NCBI GenBank assembly: GCA_007570785.1
Contig: ML662442.1
Location: forward strand, 33,279,909-33,343,908
Source of the DNA: Antilocapra americana
Lineage: Eukaryota > Chordata > Mammalia > Artiodactyla > Antilocapridae
Length of the DNA stretch: 64,000 nucleotides
Direction: 5' to 3'
Both the position numbers and the translations under genes were made by a program. The notes under the pieces are model-generated. The model was not told the DNA's origin and made no database searches. It saw only the letters and a program-made list of their open reading frames with translations. Below, piece by piece: positions 33,386-46,200 of this stretch (the stretch's first letter is position 1; each line of letters opens with the position of its first letter).

Positions 33386-36300
33386 ATTTTTTTAAATTTT
33401 CATTATTAGTTTATAAAACTAATTGTATTAACCACCCTGCATTTAGGTGTGCATATGTAAATCAAAGAATAGATAAATTTGGATGGAATAAAATAAACAA
33501 GAGCCTAGAATATGGGAAACTACCTGGAGGCCACAAATCAAACTGAAATAAAAATCAACCTATAAGTATTAATAATTAAGGATCATCTACTCTATCAGTG
33601 GTCTGCACATTAAGGGAGAGGGACTAAAGAAATAGAAGACCTAATTCCACTCTCTAGGGGGTTTACAGACTGCATTGAAAAACTGAACAAATGTTAAACT
33701 ATATACTAACTGTGCCAGGTACCACAGACAGATATTAAAGAGCCAGATACATGGCACTTACAAGAAGTGCCAGATAGAAAAAAAAAAAAAAAAGGTGGTG
33801 GCAATTTATTGTAATGCTGTAATGGTGTGTCTTGGACAGACATGGGTGCCTCATAGCTTGTAATAATGAAAACTTTAAGACACACCATAAGTGTTGATCA
33901 AAAGATACCTAGTTAGCTATATCAAAATGATTACATAGTTTTCTTTTTTTAGAAACAGGAAAATTCCCAGGGCATATGGCATACCAGTATGGAAAAAAAT
34001 GTATGTTATATAATAAAATATACATCATGTTCCAATGTATAATTAAATGTGTGTGTATTTGTACACATTCTGTATGAGTGCCTACAAAATGAAGAAACAT
34101 AGCATAGCTTCAATACTTATTTCTTTGGATAGGGACTCTCTTCAGAAAGTACTGTTCTTTTTTTATATTTATATCTACTATTTATATTTTTTTACGCTAA
34201 GCACTGGAATTCTGATTTAGGAAAGAAATTGGCAGAGAACAGGAAATATTAAAAGAAAATATGCCTTATCTAACACTGACAAAGCATATCAAAGAGCTGA
34301 CATGGTGTGCATTTTATTTTGTAGATGTCTCAAAATTTACTATAGAGCCACTCAATGCACTTTTTATGTAACGATTAGCTTATATTATGCAGTCCTTGAG
34401 TAGAATTTGGGTCAGCTCTGCATGCTCATTACTTGTGCAAGAAGCTAGGACAGACAACTTTCACAGCTTGAAAAGTATTGATACCACTGAGGGATGAAAT
34501 GCTTTCTAAGCACGGAAATGGCACTTTAAGAAAGTAAGGGGAAAGCTGCAGGTTTCCTGGTCACTGAAATATACATAAGGGTCATTTAGAGAGTAAGAGT
34601 TCCAAACACTAACTCTGTAATCAGAGAACACAGCTGGAGCAGAATACTGGGAAATACTTGAATTTCACGGCCCGAGTCTTGTGTTCAGCGCAACAACTCT
34701 GCAGCAGAGAAAGTTTGTTGCTTGAGACGCTAATACAAAGGTAAGAGAAAGTCCCAAACAAGTTAGTTTCTCTATTTTGAAGAAGATAACACCCAAGTTA
34801 CAGACTGTAAATACTTTTATCTGGGAAGAAATGGTTCAAAACCTTAGCAGACTGTATGCCAAACTACCCTTTTCCTCTGCACAGTCACAGGACAATGGCA
34901 GCCAACCAAATAGTAGAATATGAAATCTCTCTTGCATTTCTACCCTCTCCCTTCACCCACTGTCCTTTCTGTCCCCATATGAAGACCACGATGGTCAGGC
35001 CACTGGTCCTTGCTTCTTAGGGGAAAAAAAAAAATGACCCACCATCACTAAGTAAAAGCAATCGACTATGACACATCTAACCTGAGCTCATTCTATGTCC
35101 ACAATTGTAATTTGGGACAAGTTACCTGAACCGCCTGGGCTGCGAGAGATGAATTTGGACCCTTAAGCTTATTTTTAGCTCCATAATTCTATGTTTCCAA
35201 AAGATTAAATTCATAGGCATTAATAGATACCCTAAACACATCAAGGAATATTTGGGCTTCCAGTCAGCAAGGCTTGGAAAACATTAAAGAAAAAACAAGT
35301 ATTCCTCAGGATAAACTTTTAAGCACTGACAACCTGGGCAAGAGAGAGAATTTGAGTTTTTCTAAAATCTTTCAGACCCCACAACAAATGTGGCTACACA
35401 TTGCTCCACCCACTCATATCTACTGTGCTGAGATGGTATACTACACGTAATGCCTTCAGGAGGCCCAGAAAACTCTTAAATGGATCAAATCAGAAAGCAC
35501 TGATAGCCCCATTGAAAATTCTTCAATTTTTTGTTTCCAGTAAAATATCTAAACAATTTAGTTTCAGATGAGCTTCAAATTTATGACTGCTCATCAGAAC
35601 TAAATTCTTTCAGGGCTCTACCCATTACTAAGTGTTGCACAGCAAAGTACAAGTGAATTCTTAAGAAACAGCTCAATATTTTGTAGTACACTTAACAGAT
35701 TGAGCAAAACATTTTGTTTGTGGGAAAATTATATTGGCTATAACGAACATGTTTTGTCTAACTAGATTGTTTCACATACCACAGTCTGTAGGAAAGACAA
35801 ATTAAAAACAGCTTTTATATGAGTTGGCAAAGTGTTTTTGTACCCTTTCTTCTTTGACTCTATTAAGGGCTAATTCCATGTTAGGATCATCCAATTACTT
35901 CCTGCACCATGTCCATCATTTAGTAAAATATCTTTTCTTCTTACTTTAGGCTTTTATTCTGTTTTCTGAACTTCTTTTGTTTAAACTTGATTTTTTTCCC
36001 TCCAAAGCTCTCTATTATTTCCCCCCAAGCTTATTTTTCCAGCAACTCTGTTTTCTCTCTTTAGGCACCCTAGAACATGTTCTCTTTTTTTTCCAGATGG
36101 CTTTAATATCATCACTTGGTCTTTTTCCTCTTAGTTTTGATATGCAATACTTTCTCAGCCAGTAAGCAAGGACAAAGTCTGCACATATAATTTTGACTTC
36201 ACTTTATGCTCTCACTGATCTGATTTGTCATCTCTTTCATTGCAGCAAGCAAACTAAGCAACTGCTCTAAAATTAAGTTACTTTTGCTCAGGTCAGATCT

Positions 36301-37309
36301 GTCAGTGTGGGCTTTCTAAAGCTAAAAACAGAACACATCACTTCTTTATCCTAGTTAGATTAAATCTTTAGTGAATCTCCAGCTTCTTTGCACTTGCATA
36401 GTAACTCCTACCATAAAGTATTAGGATCTACAATATCTGCCTTCTGCTGATTCCTCAGGTTTCCCCTCCAACAATTTTTCTGTTGCAATGTCTGTTCAAC
36501 ATACTTGAATCCTGGCAGTTTCTCCAAACACCATGTCTTTAGGTGTCTTTGCTTCTCCCCTTCTTCTCAGGGAATAGCCAGCCCTTTCTTTGACTCATCT
36601 CAAGATTCATACCCTGGAAAGCCTTCTTACCTTTTTCTTCCCCCACCTCTTAGCCCTGGATTTGATTGTGTCACTAAAATCCCCTTGTTTCTCTCTCAGA
36701 GGATTTACCTCTAGGTTTTGTTAGAGGTGGTGGTTATTTAGAAATCGCCCTCCTCAGCAGATGCTAGACTATAAATTGCAAATTTATAGTAAATGTGCCC
36801 TTCATTTGCTTATTTGCACAAGAAAAGTTTGGCTGCCACAAAAAAAAAATGTTTGTGAGAAAAATTTATTTGTACTACCAAATAACAAATGAGAAAGGCC
36901 ACTAGAAATCCTAAGTGCCATACAATAAGACCAGCCACAATAAGATCATTTCATTAGTGTTGTAAATGTTAAAAGTGGAAAAGGTCAAGGATGTAGGTCT
37001 GCCTGCAACTTTGGTAAAGCTTGAATCATTGTTCATACACTTCTAACTTTCCTTTAAACTTGTACAAGAAGGAAGTCTCTGGGGCAAAAGCCAACTAAAA
37101 CAAAGGTTCCTACCATTTCTCCCATTTAAGCAGACTTTCACTCTGTCCTCAAAATAAATGGGGAATGAGGCTACTGTGCCATGGGGCCAATTCTGACCCC
37201 CCAACACCTCTCATTCTCATACCTCCCTCCACCCCAATGTCTACTCCAATGGACTTGGCCCATTTGGTCAATGCCCTTCCTTACTTTGCTTGTGCTATGG
37301 ATACATGCT
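33386..37309. other. Long unique stretch, largely repeat-free
   Basis: Nearly 4 kb without a repeat I can name. The part at 34350-34760 looks more complex than its surroundings and ends in a strong donor-like AAAG|GTAAGAG at 34741. A pyrimidine-rich zone occupies about 35900-36720; its small frames are low-complexity (Phe/Leu/Ser-rich). Confidence 0.45.
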
Positions 37310-37520
37310 GCTAAGTAGCATTTACTCATTATCTCATTTAAAGTTCACATGAATCCCATAATATTGGTTCTATTATTTTCCTCTATAGTATAATGAAAGG
37401 AACCATAGCTTGAATTAACCAAGTTACCCCAAAGTGAAGCAGGAAGAGAGAGGCAGAGCTGGACTCTGCAGCAGCTTCTGGCCAACTGTAGATGCTGAGC
37501 TCTGAATCACTGTTCAGCCT
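37310..37520 (-). mobile_element. MIR SINE
   Basis: Antisense MIR: TAGCATTTACTCATTATCTC, CCATAATATTGGTTCTATTA, AACCAAGTTACCCCAAAGTG and GGCAGAGCTGGACTCTGCAG. Confidence 0.65.
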
Positions 37521-37663
37521 CGTCACCTGACCACAGCTTCATCATACTTTTCACTCATGCAAATGGTCTAAAATAAATTTTGTTCATGAATATGTCCTTA
37601 GCTTTCTCTTGTATTAGGAAGTTAACACATTAACTCTTGTATTCACCTTCTCTTTATTCAGCA

Positions 37664-37872
37664 TAAAGTGCATGCATGCTTCAGTATATCTGACTCTGTG
37701 AGGCCCCATGGACTGTAGCCTGCCAGGTTTCTCTGTCCGTGGAATTCCCCAGGCTAGAATATTGGAGTGCATTGCCATTTCCTCCTTCAGGGGATATTCC
37801 CAACACAGGGATCAAACCTGTGTCTCCTGAATTGGGAGGTGGACTCTTTAAGACTGTGCCACCTTGGAGGCT
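37664..37872 (-). mobile_element. Bov-tA SINE (copy A of a SINE-plus-flank duplicate)
   Basis: Antisense Bov-tA: CCCCATGGACTGTAGCCTGC, GGCTAGAATATTGGAGTGC, antisense B box region GGGATCAAACCTG. Diverged. It shares not only SINE sequence but also the adjoining 160 bp with 45830-46200. Confidence 0.88.
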
Positions 37873-38034
37873 CACCTAGTAAATTATATTCTATTGGACC
37901 TGGAATATAAGGAGTATTGATAGGGATGAATGAAGACTAAATTACTTAGAGCTTTAATTCCCTAATTAGGATTGCCAAAGGGGCAATCTAGAGATTGGAC
38001 TGGGACGAAACCTGAAAACAATAATGAAAATGAC
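37873..38034 (+). repeat. Duplicated segment, copy A
   Basis: From CACCTAGTAAATTATATTCT to about ATGACAATAAT, collinear with 46037-46200 at roughly 80-85% identity by eye (shared blocks ATAAGGAGTATTGAT, GAAGACTAAATTACTTA, TAATTCCCTA, CAATCTAGAGATTGG, TGAAAACAATAATG). Same orientation, about 8.2 kb apart. Either a small segmental duplication or an unnamed repeat. Confidence 0.8.
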
Positions 38035-38270
38035 AATAATCAATATTTATTAGGCCTTTACCATATTCCAGTCACTTTGCAGTTTTAATTCTTTCATTTG
38101 ACCTTCATATAACTTCATTAAAGTAGATATTTTTGTTATTTTCTGTTACAAATGAGGAAATGGAGGCAAAGAGAGTTTACATAACTTATTCAAGTTTACA
38201 TCTTTGTAATTTCTGAAAGCAGCTTCCAAAATCTGAGGCCAAACTCTCAACCATTAAGCTATGCTGATTT
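38035..38270 (-). mobile_element. MIR SINE
   Basis: Antisense MIR in good order: CAATATTTATTAGGCCTTTA, CCAGTCACTTTGCAG, ACAAATGAGGAAATGGAGGC, CATAACTTATTCAAG, CTCAACCATTAAGCTATGCT. Confidence 0.85.
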
Positions 38271-38526
38271 TCAGGAGACTGGCATCCTTTACTCAGTCAA
38301 GTTTCTGAGAGAGGGGGAAGCCCAACAGAGGAACAGGAACTCACAAGACAGGCCCTATCAAGAGGTGGTGCATTTCCCATCAGTGGAGACAAATGCTGGA
38401 ATGACTATTCTTGAGGAATTTCTCTTATTAGAGTGGAAGAAGTCCATGATATTCCCCCAGAACAAGAAAGAAAATTGCAACCCTAGAAATCTGGAGCAGT
38501 TTCTGACTCCTAATTTTCTAACATTT

Positions 38527-38976
38527 AGGCAAAAGTCCCTATAGTCAAAGCTATGGTTTTTCCAGCAGTCATATATGGATGTGACAGTTGGACCATAAAG
38601 AAGGCTGAGCACCAAAGAATTGATGTGTGTGATGCTGTGAAGACTCTTGAGAGTCCCTTGAACAGCAAGGAGATCAGACTAATCAATACTAAAGGAAATC
38701 AACACTGAATATTCATTGGAATGAATGATGCTGAAGTTCTAATATTTTGGCCACCTGATGTAAAGAGATGACTCATTGGAAAAGATGCTGATGCTGGGAA
38801 AGATTGAGGGCAGGAAGAAAGGGATGACAGAAGATGAGATGGTTGGATGGCATCACCAACTCAAAGAACATGAGTTTGAGCAAATTCTCTGAGATAGTGA
38901 AGGACAGGGAAGCCTGGCATACTATAGTTCATGGGACCACAGAGAGGCAGACACAGCTTAGTGACTGAACAACCAG
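38527..38976 (+). mobile_element. BovB 3' end
   Basis: Starts after the RT (ATAGTCAAAGCTATGGTTTT) and runs to GTGACTGAACAACC. Carries the usual 3' landmarks GATGCTGGGAAAGATTGAGG and GATGAGATGGTTGGATGGCA. Its tail is of the CAA type, like the copy at 1-2012, unlike the ACTGA-tailed copies. Confidence 0.93.
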
Positions 38977-40689
38977 AGCATTTACCACATGCACTACTAT
39001 GACTGGCTTCCTTCCCAGACTTTTACATATTTGAAAGCAGAACTGTCTCAGTTCTTGTTAGCATTTCCAATATCTGATACAGTGTAGGCTCTCCATATGC
39101 ATGAATGTTTCTTATAGTAAAAGAAAGTTTTACTGAAGGGATTACAGATCAAGACTTTAATGAATGATATAACTCTGGGTTATTATACAGGATTTATTTT
39201 TTATTTGGTGGAACAGTTTATATTCACACATAGTTCAATGTTCAAGGGGTACAAAAGGGCATGCAATGCAGAAAACTCTCCCCAGATCTGGCCCTTAGTC
39301 ACCTAGTTTATTCAGAGAGGGAAAATCAAAGGTCTCAATTTTTAAAGTAAGCCTCAAAAGGTACTTTATGTTTATGTGAATATAAGTTCATTTTCTTCCT
39401 CATTCCTTTCTACAAAAATGTAGCACCTAAGTCCAGCTGCTTTGGAACTTGAGTTTATCCCTAAACAAAGTATCTCAAAGTGCATTCCTATGACTAAGAG
39501 TTTTCTCAGTTTTTATGCCTTTTTTTTCTGTGTTTTATTTTTAAGGGTTATATCACATTCTAATGTAAGGATGTTTCATTGTTTATTTACATGGTCTCTA
39601 CCATGGATATTAGAGTGTTTTCAACAAAACTGTCTGTTCTTTCTAGTAAAGCTTACTGTTTGGGAGCAGATTTTAGAGGGTATTTTATTAACACTATTTT
39701 TTAATACTTGGGTTGTATCCTTATTAAAATTATACATACATATAATTAAAAAGCAACATTATTTCACAAGGTTTCTTTTAATAAGAATTATAAATATGAC
39801 AGAAATCAACATCAAAGTTACAGGTGTTCTCACAAAGGAATCTAAGCCTTTTGAAAAAGAAACAATCCAATATATTTAAGGTTGGCATAAGGTTTCCTAA
39901 AGTACAAAAAGTCCAGAGATGACAGAAGAAAAATGGTCAATGTATTCTAGGGTAAATGATATTTAAACATATTCTGTCAAAATTTTTGAATTACCATAAA
40001 CATTTAAATCTAGGAAGAAAATATGTTCACAGTAAAAGAAAAACCCAACCTAGACTTATGAGTCCCTGTGATATAAAATAGTAGAAGTCATGAAAGCAGC
40101 ATTTGAGAGCCAAAAGGCAAATTTTAATGGTATTAGAAATTGATTTTTATGAAATATAAAGATTAAAAAATATGCAAAACTAATAACATATACTTTGGTG
40201 GCAGAAAACAGAAATCATTCTAGCTACCTTTGAGTAAAAAGAACTTTAATATAAGGAAATAGAGTCTTAAAAATCATTTCAAGAAATGCAGGTATGGGTT
40301 CGATTGTCTGTAGTCTAAGAAGGACACTCAGAATAAGCCTCTGTGGCAGGTACAAACTTCACGTCCCATCAATACAGTTGTTACTAGGAAATGACTGTCC
40401 AATGACCACATTTTCCAACTTCTTTGAATGTAAATAAAGCCAGGTCACTTAGCAACCCTCACCAGTGGAATATGGTCAGAAGCGATGTGTGTCATTCCAG
40501 GGCCAGAGATGCTAAGAGGAAAATGTACTTTTTCCACAAGCCCTTTCTCTTTCTGCTATTTGGACACAAAAGATGATGAAGACTAGAAGATTCCAGAGCC
40601 ACAGAATGGAAGAAAAGTGTCAGCCAACCAGGAATACTGGCACTGAACTATTTGAAAACTATTAAAGTGTGTTTAAAAATTAGGTAGAA
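38977..40689. other. Unique AT-rich stretch, no gene accepted
   Basis: Contains a plus-strand frame of 145 codons (39442-39879) rich in Phe, Leu and Ile with no motif that I recognise. At about 40440-40560 the text (GGAATATGGTCAGAAGCGAT) is faintly like old MaLR-type LTR sequence. Confidence 0.45.
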
Positions 40690-40860
40690 AATAAGCTATA
40701 AGGATATATTGGATGACATGGGAAATGTGGTTAATATTTTAGATTAACTACAAATATAACCTTTAAATTTTGTGAATCACTACATTAAACACCTATAACT
40801 TATATTGTATAGCAACTACACTTAAATTTAAACTTTTGAAAGTAATATTTTTTAAAAAAC
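40690..40860 (+). mobile_element. L1 3' end
   Basis: TTTGTGAATCACTACATTAA, ACACCTATAACTTATATTGT and AGCAACTACACTTAAAT before an A-rich end: the standard L1M 3' terminus. Confidence 0.7.
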
Positions 40861-41405
40861 ATAAGAAAAGTGTTGAAGCAGTGAAATTTTAGTGTTTATT
40901 TGTTGCAATAACTGAACCATTTTAATAAAAGAGCCAAATTTGTTTCACTACAGACTTAAAACCAGCATCACAAATGGGAAGTTGAAGGATCAAGAGATTC
41001 TCTAGAATCATTGACGTCCAAGGATTTAGATGCTGTTGCTATCACTAAATTGCCCCAAGACACCCATGAAGCAAGCATGTGCACCCTGGAATGGAACTGT
41101 AGCAAAAACAGAGAAATGAAAAAATCATCCCTATAGCTGTGTTTGCTAATGGCAGGAGCAGAACAAGAAAGAAAAGTACTGCCCAACCAAACTCCTATAA
41201 AACTCACAAGAAGCATCTCATTGCCAAAACCAACTTATGTCCAGAATTTCTTCTACAAGAGCATCTAGAAAAATACACTTTTCTTGTTTTCTGGCTTCTG
41301 TAGTGAAGCACACTAGAAGGAGGTGAGATCAGCTGCTGACTGACAATCCACCACAACCATCAGTGCACTATGACTTCAGTGTTTTGCACAGAAAACACAC
41401 ATAGG
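40861..41405. other. Unique DNA, no gene seen
   Basis: No nameable repeat or coding frame. A minus frame of 82 codons at 40968-41216 is featureless. Confidence 0.5.
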
Positions 41406-41552
41406 TACGTGGAGGTCTAGAAGAAAATGCACTAAAATATTAAGAATACTTTCCCCTGAAACAGGACAATATGGACAAATTTTACGTTTCTTATCTTCCA
41501 AATTTTCTACAATAAATATGCATTACTTTTATCATGAAAACTTAAAACACTT
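41406..41552 (+). mobile_element. L1-like 3' terminus, diverged
   Basis: TTTCTTATCTTCCAAATTTT, CTACAATAAATATGCATTAC and TTTTATCATGAAAAC follow the end of older L1M elements. Confidence 0.5.
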
Positions 41553-43035
41553 TTTAAAGTATAATATACTGTTGCTGATAAAATACAATTTATTGTTAAT
41601 GATACAATTCATCTCATTTTATTTTTAAAAGTTAATATAATTCCATTCTTCTACCACCCAAAATTAGCCTCACACAAAGGCCTAGAAAAGTATAAAAAGA
41701 AAAGAATTTCTGATAAATGTTAACCATGGCACACATTTTTCTTTTGCTATGATAGACTGTCTGTATATGATTTGTTTTCATAACTAAATTGGAAACTACC
41801 TTAAATACAGGAACCATTTTTTTGCACACAAATAATCAAGTTAAGAAATGGATTATTGATTAAGCTAAGTAGATTTCCCCATGATTATTAATGATATCAA
41901 AAGAACTTGTCAACAAAGGTTATCAAGAAAAAAAAAACTAAAGGCTTAAGAAAATATGATGTTATTCTGATACCAGGTATAGAGGAAAAAGAAAGAGAAA
42001 CCAAAACAATTATATGACTTTGTCTGTGTATATCTCATTCACCTTAGAAAAGGGATTGGTTTTAACAGAAAATTCCAAAAGGGTAGTAGTCTTATTGTTT
42101 TCTATTCAGTGGGCCAGAAGGGAAAAACAAAAAATGAACAGGTGATGAGTAAGTATGGCCAATTCTAGACTCTCAATTCAGTGAAGGGAATTGTGGTTTA
42201 TCAAGCAACATTCAGAATCCATTTTTCTGCCACCATTTGTCTCTATTCCATATCAAATATTCTGTCTTTCTAGCCAGCCACTCTGATAAAATGTAAGTAA
42301 AGAACCACCAGTGATGTTATAAATGAAGTACTTAGAAACTTGCAGTAATAGGAGATATTAATAATAACCTTAATGAAAATTTGTAGCAACTCAATTCATC
42401 ATTTGAAAAACTAGCAACAAATGGTAATTCGTGCTGTTGTCAAGAGCTTAGGAAAAAAAATCTATTAATTAAAAATGTGTAAGTACAACACTGCAGTACT
42501 GTAATCTCCACTGAGTTGTATAAGCATTTCGTAAATTACCTCTTGGTGTTCCTAACAATTAATATTTAGTTAGATTTTCTTTTCATAGGAATAGACACCT
42601 GTAAGACACTTTTTTTTTTTTTACTAAAAACCTTCCCAAACTGCCAGCAGCTACAACAACCATGGCAGACTGTATTTCACCAAATCTGCCATCTTCCGTT
42701 TTCTATAGTGTGACTTTCTCCTTCTCCTCAAGCGGTGGAGTTAATCCCCATGCCCTGGAACCTGGAAGGGCAGAGCCAGCTTCAATCAGTATACTATGCA
42801 TACTACAGAAGAACTGACTACGTGGCTTCCTCAGCGAGGTTATTTTAAAAAGAGAAAAAGGAAATTCTACCTCTGCTTTGGTCTCTTGGAATGCTTGCCC
42901 TATGGAATCTCTCTTGGGATTGTCATGCTTGAAACCCAGGTGCCATGAATAAAGAGGTCCAAACCAACGAGACTGCCTACAGTATGATGGGTAACAGTTT
43001 CAGCTGCGTCACGTCTTAGCCAGCTGAGTCAAGTC
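41553..43035. other. Unique DNA with possible old MaLR LTR remnant
   Basis: No gene seen. From about 42640 to 43030 the order CTCTTGGAATGCTTGCCCTA, GGAATCTCTCTTGG, AAACCCAGGTGCCATGAATAA, CAGCTGAGTCAAGTC is reminiscent of MaLR-type LTR text; too diverged for a firm call. Confidence 0.4.
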
Positions 43036-44396
43036 CTCATCTTATACTATACATAAACATCAACTCAAAATGAATTAAAGACTTAAAAGTAACACCTGAA
43101 ACCATCAAACAGAAGAAAACTTAGAGGAAAATTTCCTTGACATTAACCTTGGCCATGGGTTTTAGGATATGCTACCAAAAGCTCAAGCAACAAAAGGAAA
43201 AGCAAAGGTAACAATCAACAAAATAAAAAGGCAACCTATGGAATGGGAGGAAATATTTGCAAGCCATATGTTGGATAAAGGGCTTCTTATATTATTATAC
43301 ATATTCAAATTATATAAGGAACTCATACACCTCAAGATCAAAAACAATAAAACAATATTTTTGCAGAGAAGATATACAGCTGACCAACAGATATGTGAAA
43401 AGCTACTCAACATCACCAACCATCAAGAAAATACAAGTCAAAACCACAGTAAGATATCACTTTACACTTGTTTGGGTGCCTATTATTTAAAAACAATGTT
43501 ATTAATAAAAAATTTATGTTTTTAATTATTAAAAAAAAGTGTGACCAAAGATGTGGAGAAAAAGAAACACTTGTACACTGTTAATGCGAATGTAAATTGG
43601 TACAGCCATTATGGAAAACAGTATGACAGTTCCTCAAAAAACTGCAAACAGAACTACCATATGATCCAGCAATCTCTATTTTGTGTATATACCATCTCTC
43701 TCGAGTATATTTCTTCAGTACCTAAGAAATATCTGCACTACCATATTCACTGTGGTATTCTGCACAATAGCCAAGATACAGGAAAAACCTAAGTATCCAT
43801 CAACAGATGAATGTCTCAAGTAATCTTGATATGTATACATACACAATGGAACATCATTCAGCCTTAAAGAAGAAACTCCTTCCTTTCACGACAATACGGA
43901 TGAACCTGGAAGACATCATGCTAAGTAAAATAAGTCAGACAAAGAAAGAAAAAAAGCTATATGATCTCACTTATATATGGATCCTAAAAAGTTGTATGTA
44001 TTGAAGAAGAAAGTAGAATGGTAATTAGCAGGGACCGGGAGGTAGGGAAAAGGAGGAGATGTTGGCCAAAATGTACCAAGCTGCAGTAATGTAGGATAAA
44101 TAAGTCCAGAGATCTAATGCACAGAAATGTGACTACAGTTAATAATACTGTACTGAATACTGGAAATCTTCTAAGAAAGTAGACTGCAGGTGTTCTCATC
44201 ACACAAAAAATGTGGTAACTCTGCATGAGGATAAGATATGCTAATTAGCTTGACTGTAGTAAGTTCTCTGCTAGGATAAGATATGTCAATTAGCTGGACT
44301 GTAGTTAGCACTTCTCTATGTACACGTGTGTCAAATGATCATGTCATATACCTTAAATATGATCAAACTTCTTTTTTAAAAAATCAAATCAAATAA
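43036..44396 (+). mobile_element. L1 (L1M) ORF2 C-terminal region and 3' UTR
   Basis: Collinear with the end of L1: AAATGAATTAAAGACTTAAA, GGAGGAAATATTTGCAAGCC, GACCAACAGATATGTGAAAA, TAAATTGGTACAGCCATTAT, CTTTCACGACAATACGGATG, AAGTAAAATAAGTCAGACAA, and a 3' UTR ending in AAATCAAATCAAATAAAG. Stops and frameshifts throughout; frames of 118 codons or fewer are remnants. It contains an internal 45-bp tandem duplication. Confidence 0.9.
44228..44317. repeat. 45-bp tandem duplication inside L1 3' UTR
   Basis: Unit 1 begins AGGATAAGATATGCTAATTA at 44228 and unit 2 begins AGGATAAGATATGTCAATTA at 44273. The units differ at only a few positions. Confidence 0.85.
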
Positions 44397-45829
44397 AGCC
44401 ACCTTTTCACAAACTCTCACATTCTTTGGATTGGTATACACTGTTCATGACTCCTTCAGCCTTATATCCTACCTCTTTCCACATTATACTTCATGCTCTT
44501 GTAGCACCGAATGACACAGATTCACTGTCTCTCATCAACATTCACAACTCTGCACATATTGCCTCTGTCTCAATGTTTGCCTCACACTTCTCCAGTCATC
44601 AAACGTTCCTAATCCTTCAAGCAGCCACCCAGATGGAATGTCTCTTAACTTCCTTGGTAAATTATGTCTGTATTCACACCATACCTGATACATATCTTTT
44701 TAATTCAAGAGCTTACCACAACATCTGGCACATAAAATTATAGACTCTGTGGATACTTGCTGGGTTACTGGATAAAGAACCAGATCAATGTGTGAACACA
44801 TGGCTGACAGAAGGATAATTGAATGGACTTTGGAGATGATAAGAAAAGTTTCCTGAGAAGATTTGTTTTACTCTCAAAGTAAAGAAAGGAATACATTCCA
44901 GTTGGGTAGACTAATGAGGAGAGTGAAAGGAAGGTGAGAGGAAGCTTTGTGGAGACGGTGAGTTCATCTAGGCAAAGTCCTTATATGGGAGAGTAGTAAA
45001 ATATAGCTATATTAAAGTTGATGAAAGAACAAGGAGAGAAAAACACTAATGTCACGTTTTAACACATTCAGGAAGAGGTGATGGAGCTCAGGGGAGAAGA
45101 GCATTACACTTGCAGGCAGAGAATGTTAAGAATGGAGAGGCATTTAATGGGTTTTATTTGCCTTTAAATTTGTATGGACTGATTTATGGTCAACTCTGCC
45201 AAAGGCATGGAAAAGTACTACACTTCTGGTTTTAAATACCAATGTAAAAACATTAAGTATTTAATTTTGTTATAAAAAAATTAGATCCAGTAGTGTACCC
45301 ACTTCAAATAATAAGGCTATATATTTAGGCAGGAATATGGATATATTTTACATAAATCTTTTGGAAGATTATTATTCATAAACAATTAAACTAGAACATT
45401 ATTTTGAAACACAAGGTAAGACAAAGTTTCAAATAAAAGTCTAAGAGGTTTCTGCAGACAACTTGAATAGCAACCAAACAAAAAGAACTATGAGCATCCT
45501 TCACTCTCACCTTTCACTTAGGGAGTGAATCTATTCAATTCTGAAGGCTGAATTTTTTTATTCCCTTTGAATAGTGCAGTAAGTTTTTGAAGTTAGGCGA
45601 CAGGGAAGCTGTTAAAGTAACAAGAACAAAAATGGAAAATTCTAAGATTTTCAGAGCCATAAGAAAAATGAGAATGAGATCGTTAATACACATTCAAGCA
45701 CCAAGTAGTAGTAATATGAGACAAATTTAATAAATTCAAGAAGTTTGGAAGCAAGGTAATAATGAAAGTTATCTAACAATCTCATAAGTATTAAAAATTG
45801 TGGCAGATTATAAAGTTTCAATACAATTG
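44397..45829. other. Unique DNA, possible L2 traces
   Basis: No gene seen. Around 44820-45200 some wording is reminiscent of L2, but I cannot support it. A frame of 105 codons (44426-44743) is featureless. Confidence 0.4.
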
Positions 45830-46036
45830 CTGTTGTTCAGTTGCTAAGTTGTATCTGACTCTTTGCAACCCCCTGAACTGTAGCTCACCAGCCTCTTCTG
45901 TCCACTGGATTTTCCAGGCTAGAATACTGGAGTGCCTTGCCATTTCCTTCTCTAGGGGAATCTTCCTGACCCAAGGATCAAATCCAAGTCTCCTGCATTG
46001 GCAGGTGAGTTCTTTACCACTGCAGCATCCGGGCAG
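45830..46036 (-). mobile_element. Bov-tA SINE (copy B of the duplicate)
   Basis: Antisense Bov-tA from GCTGTTGTTCAGTTGCTAAG, with CTTTGCAACCCCCTGAACTG, GGCTAGAATACTGGAGTGC and GATCTTCCTGACCC-like text. Joined to the same flank (CTCACCTAGTAAA) as the copy at 37664. Confidence 0.9.
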
Positions 46037-46200
46037 CTCACCTAGTAAAATATTTTCCATTGGGCCTGGATATAAGGAGTATTGATGGGGACAAATGAAG
46101 ACTAAATTACTTATAGTTGTAATTCCCTAGTTATAATTGTCACAGGAGTAATCTAGAGATTGGTTTGAGACCAAACTTGAAAACAATAATGCAGATTACA
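46037..46200 (+). repeat. Duplicated segment, copy B
   Basis: Collinear with 37873-38034. Key shared blocks: CACCTAGTAAA, ATATAAGGAGTATTGAT, GAAGACTAAATTACTTA, GTAATCTAGAGATTGG and AACAATAATG. Confidence 0.8.

Noticed and set aside
39442..39879. 145-codon plus-strand open frame, hydrophobic
   Set aside because: AT-rich DNA readily encodes Phe/Leu/Ile runs. No start context, domain, splice context or recognised homology supports a gene.
44426..44743. 105-codon plus-strand frame
   Set aside because: No recognisable domain and no supporting context; the length is unremarkable for chance in a 64-kb window.
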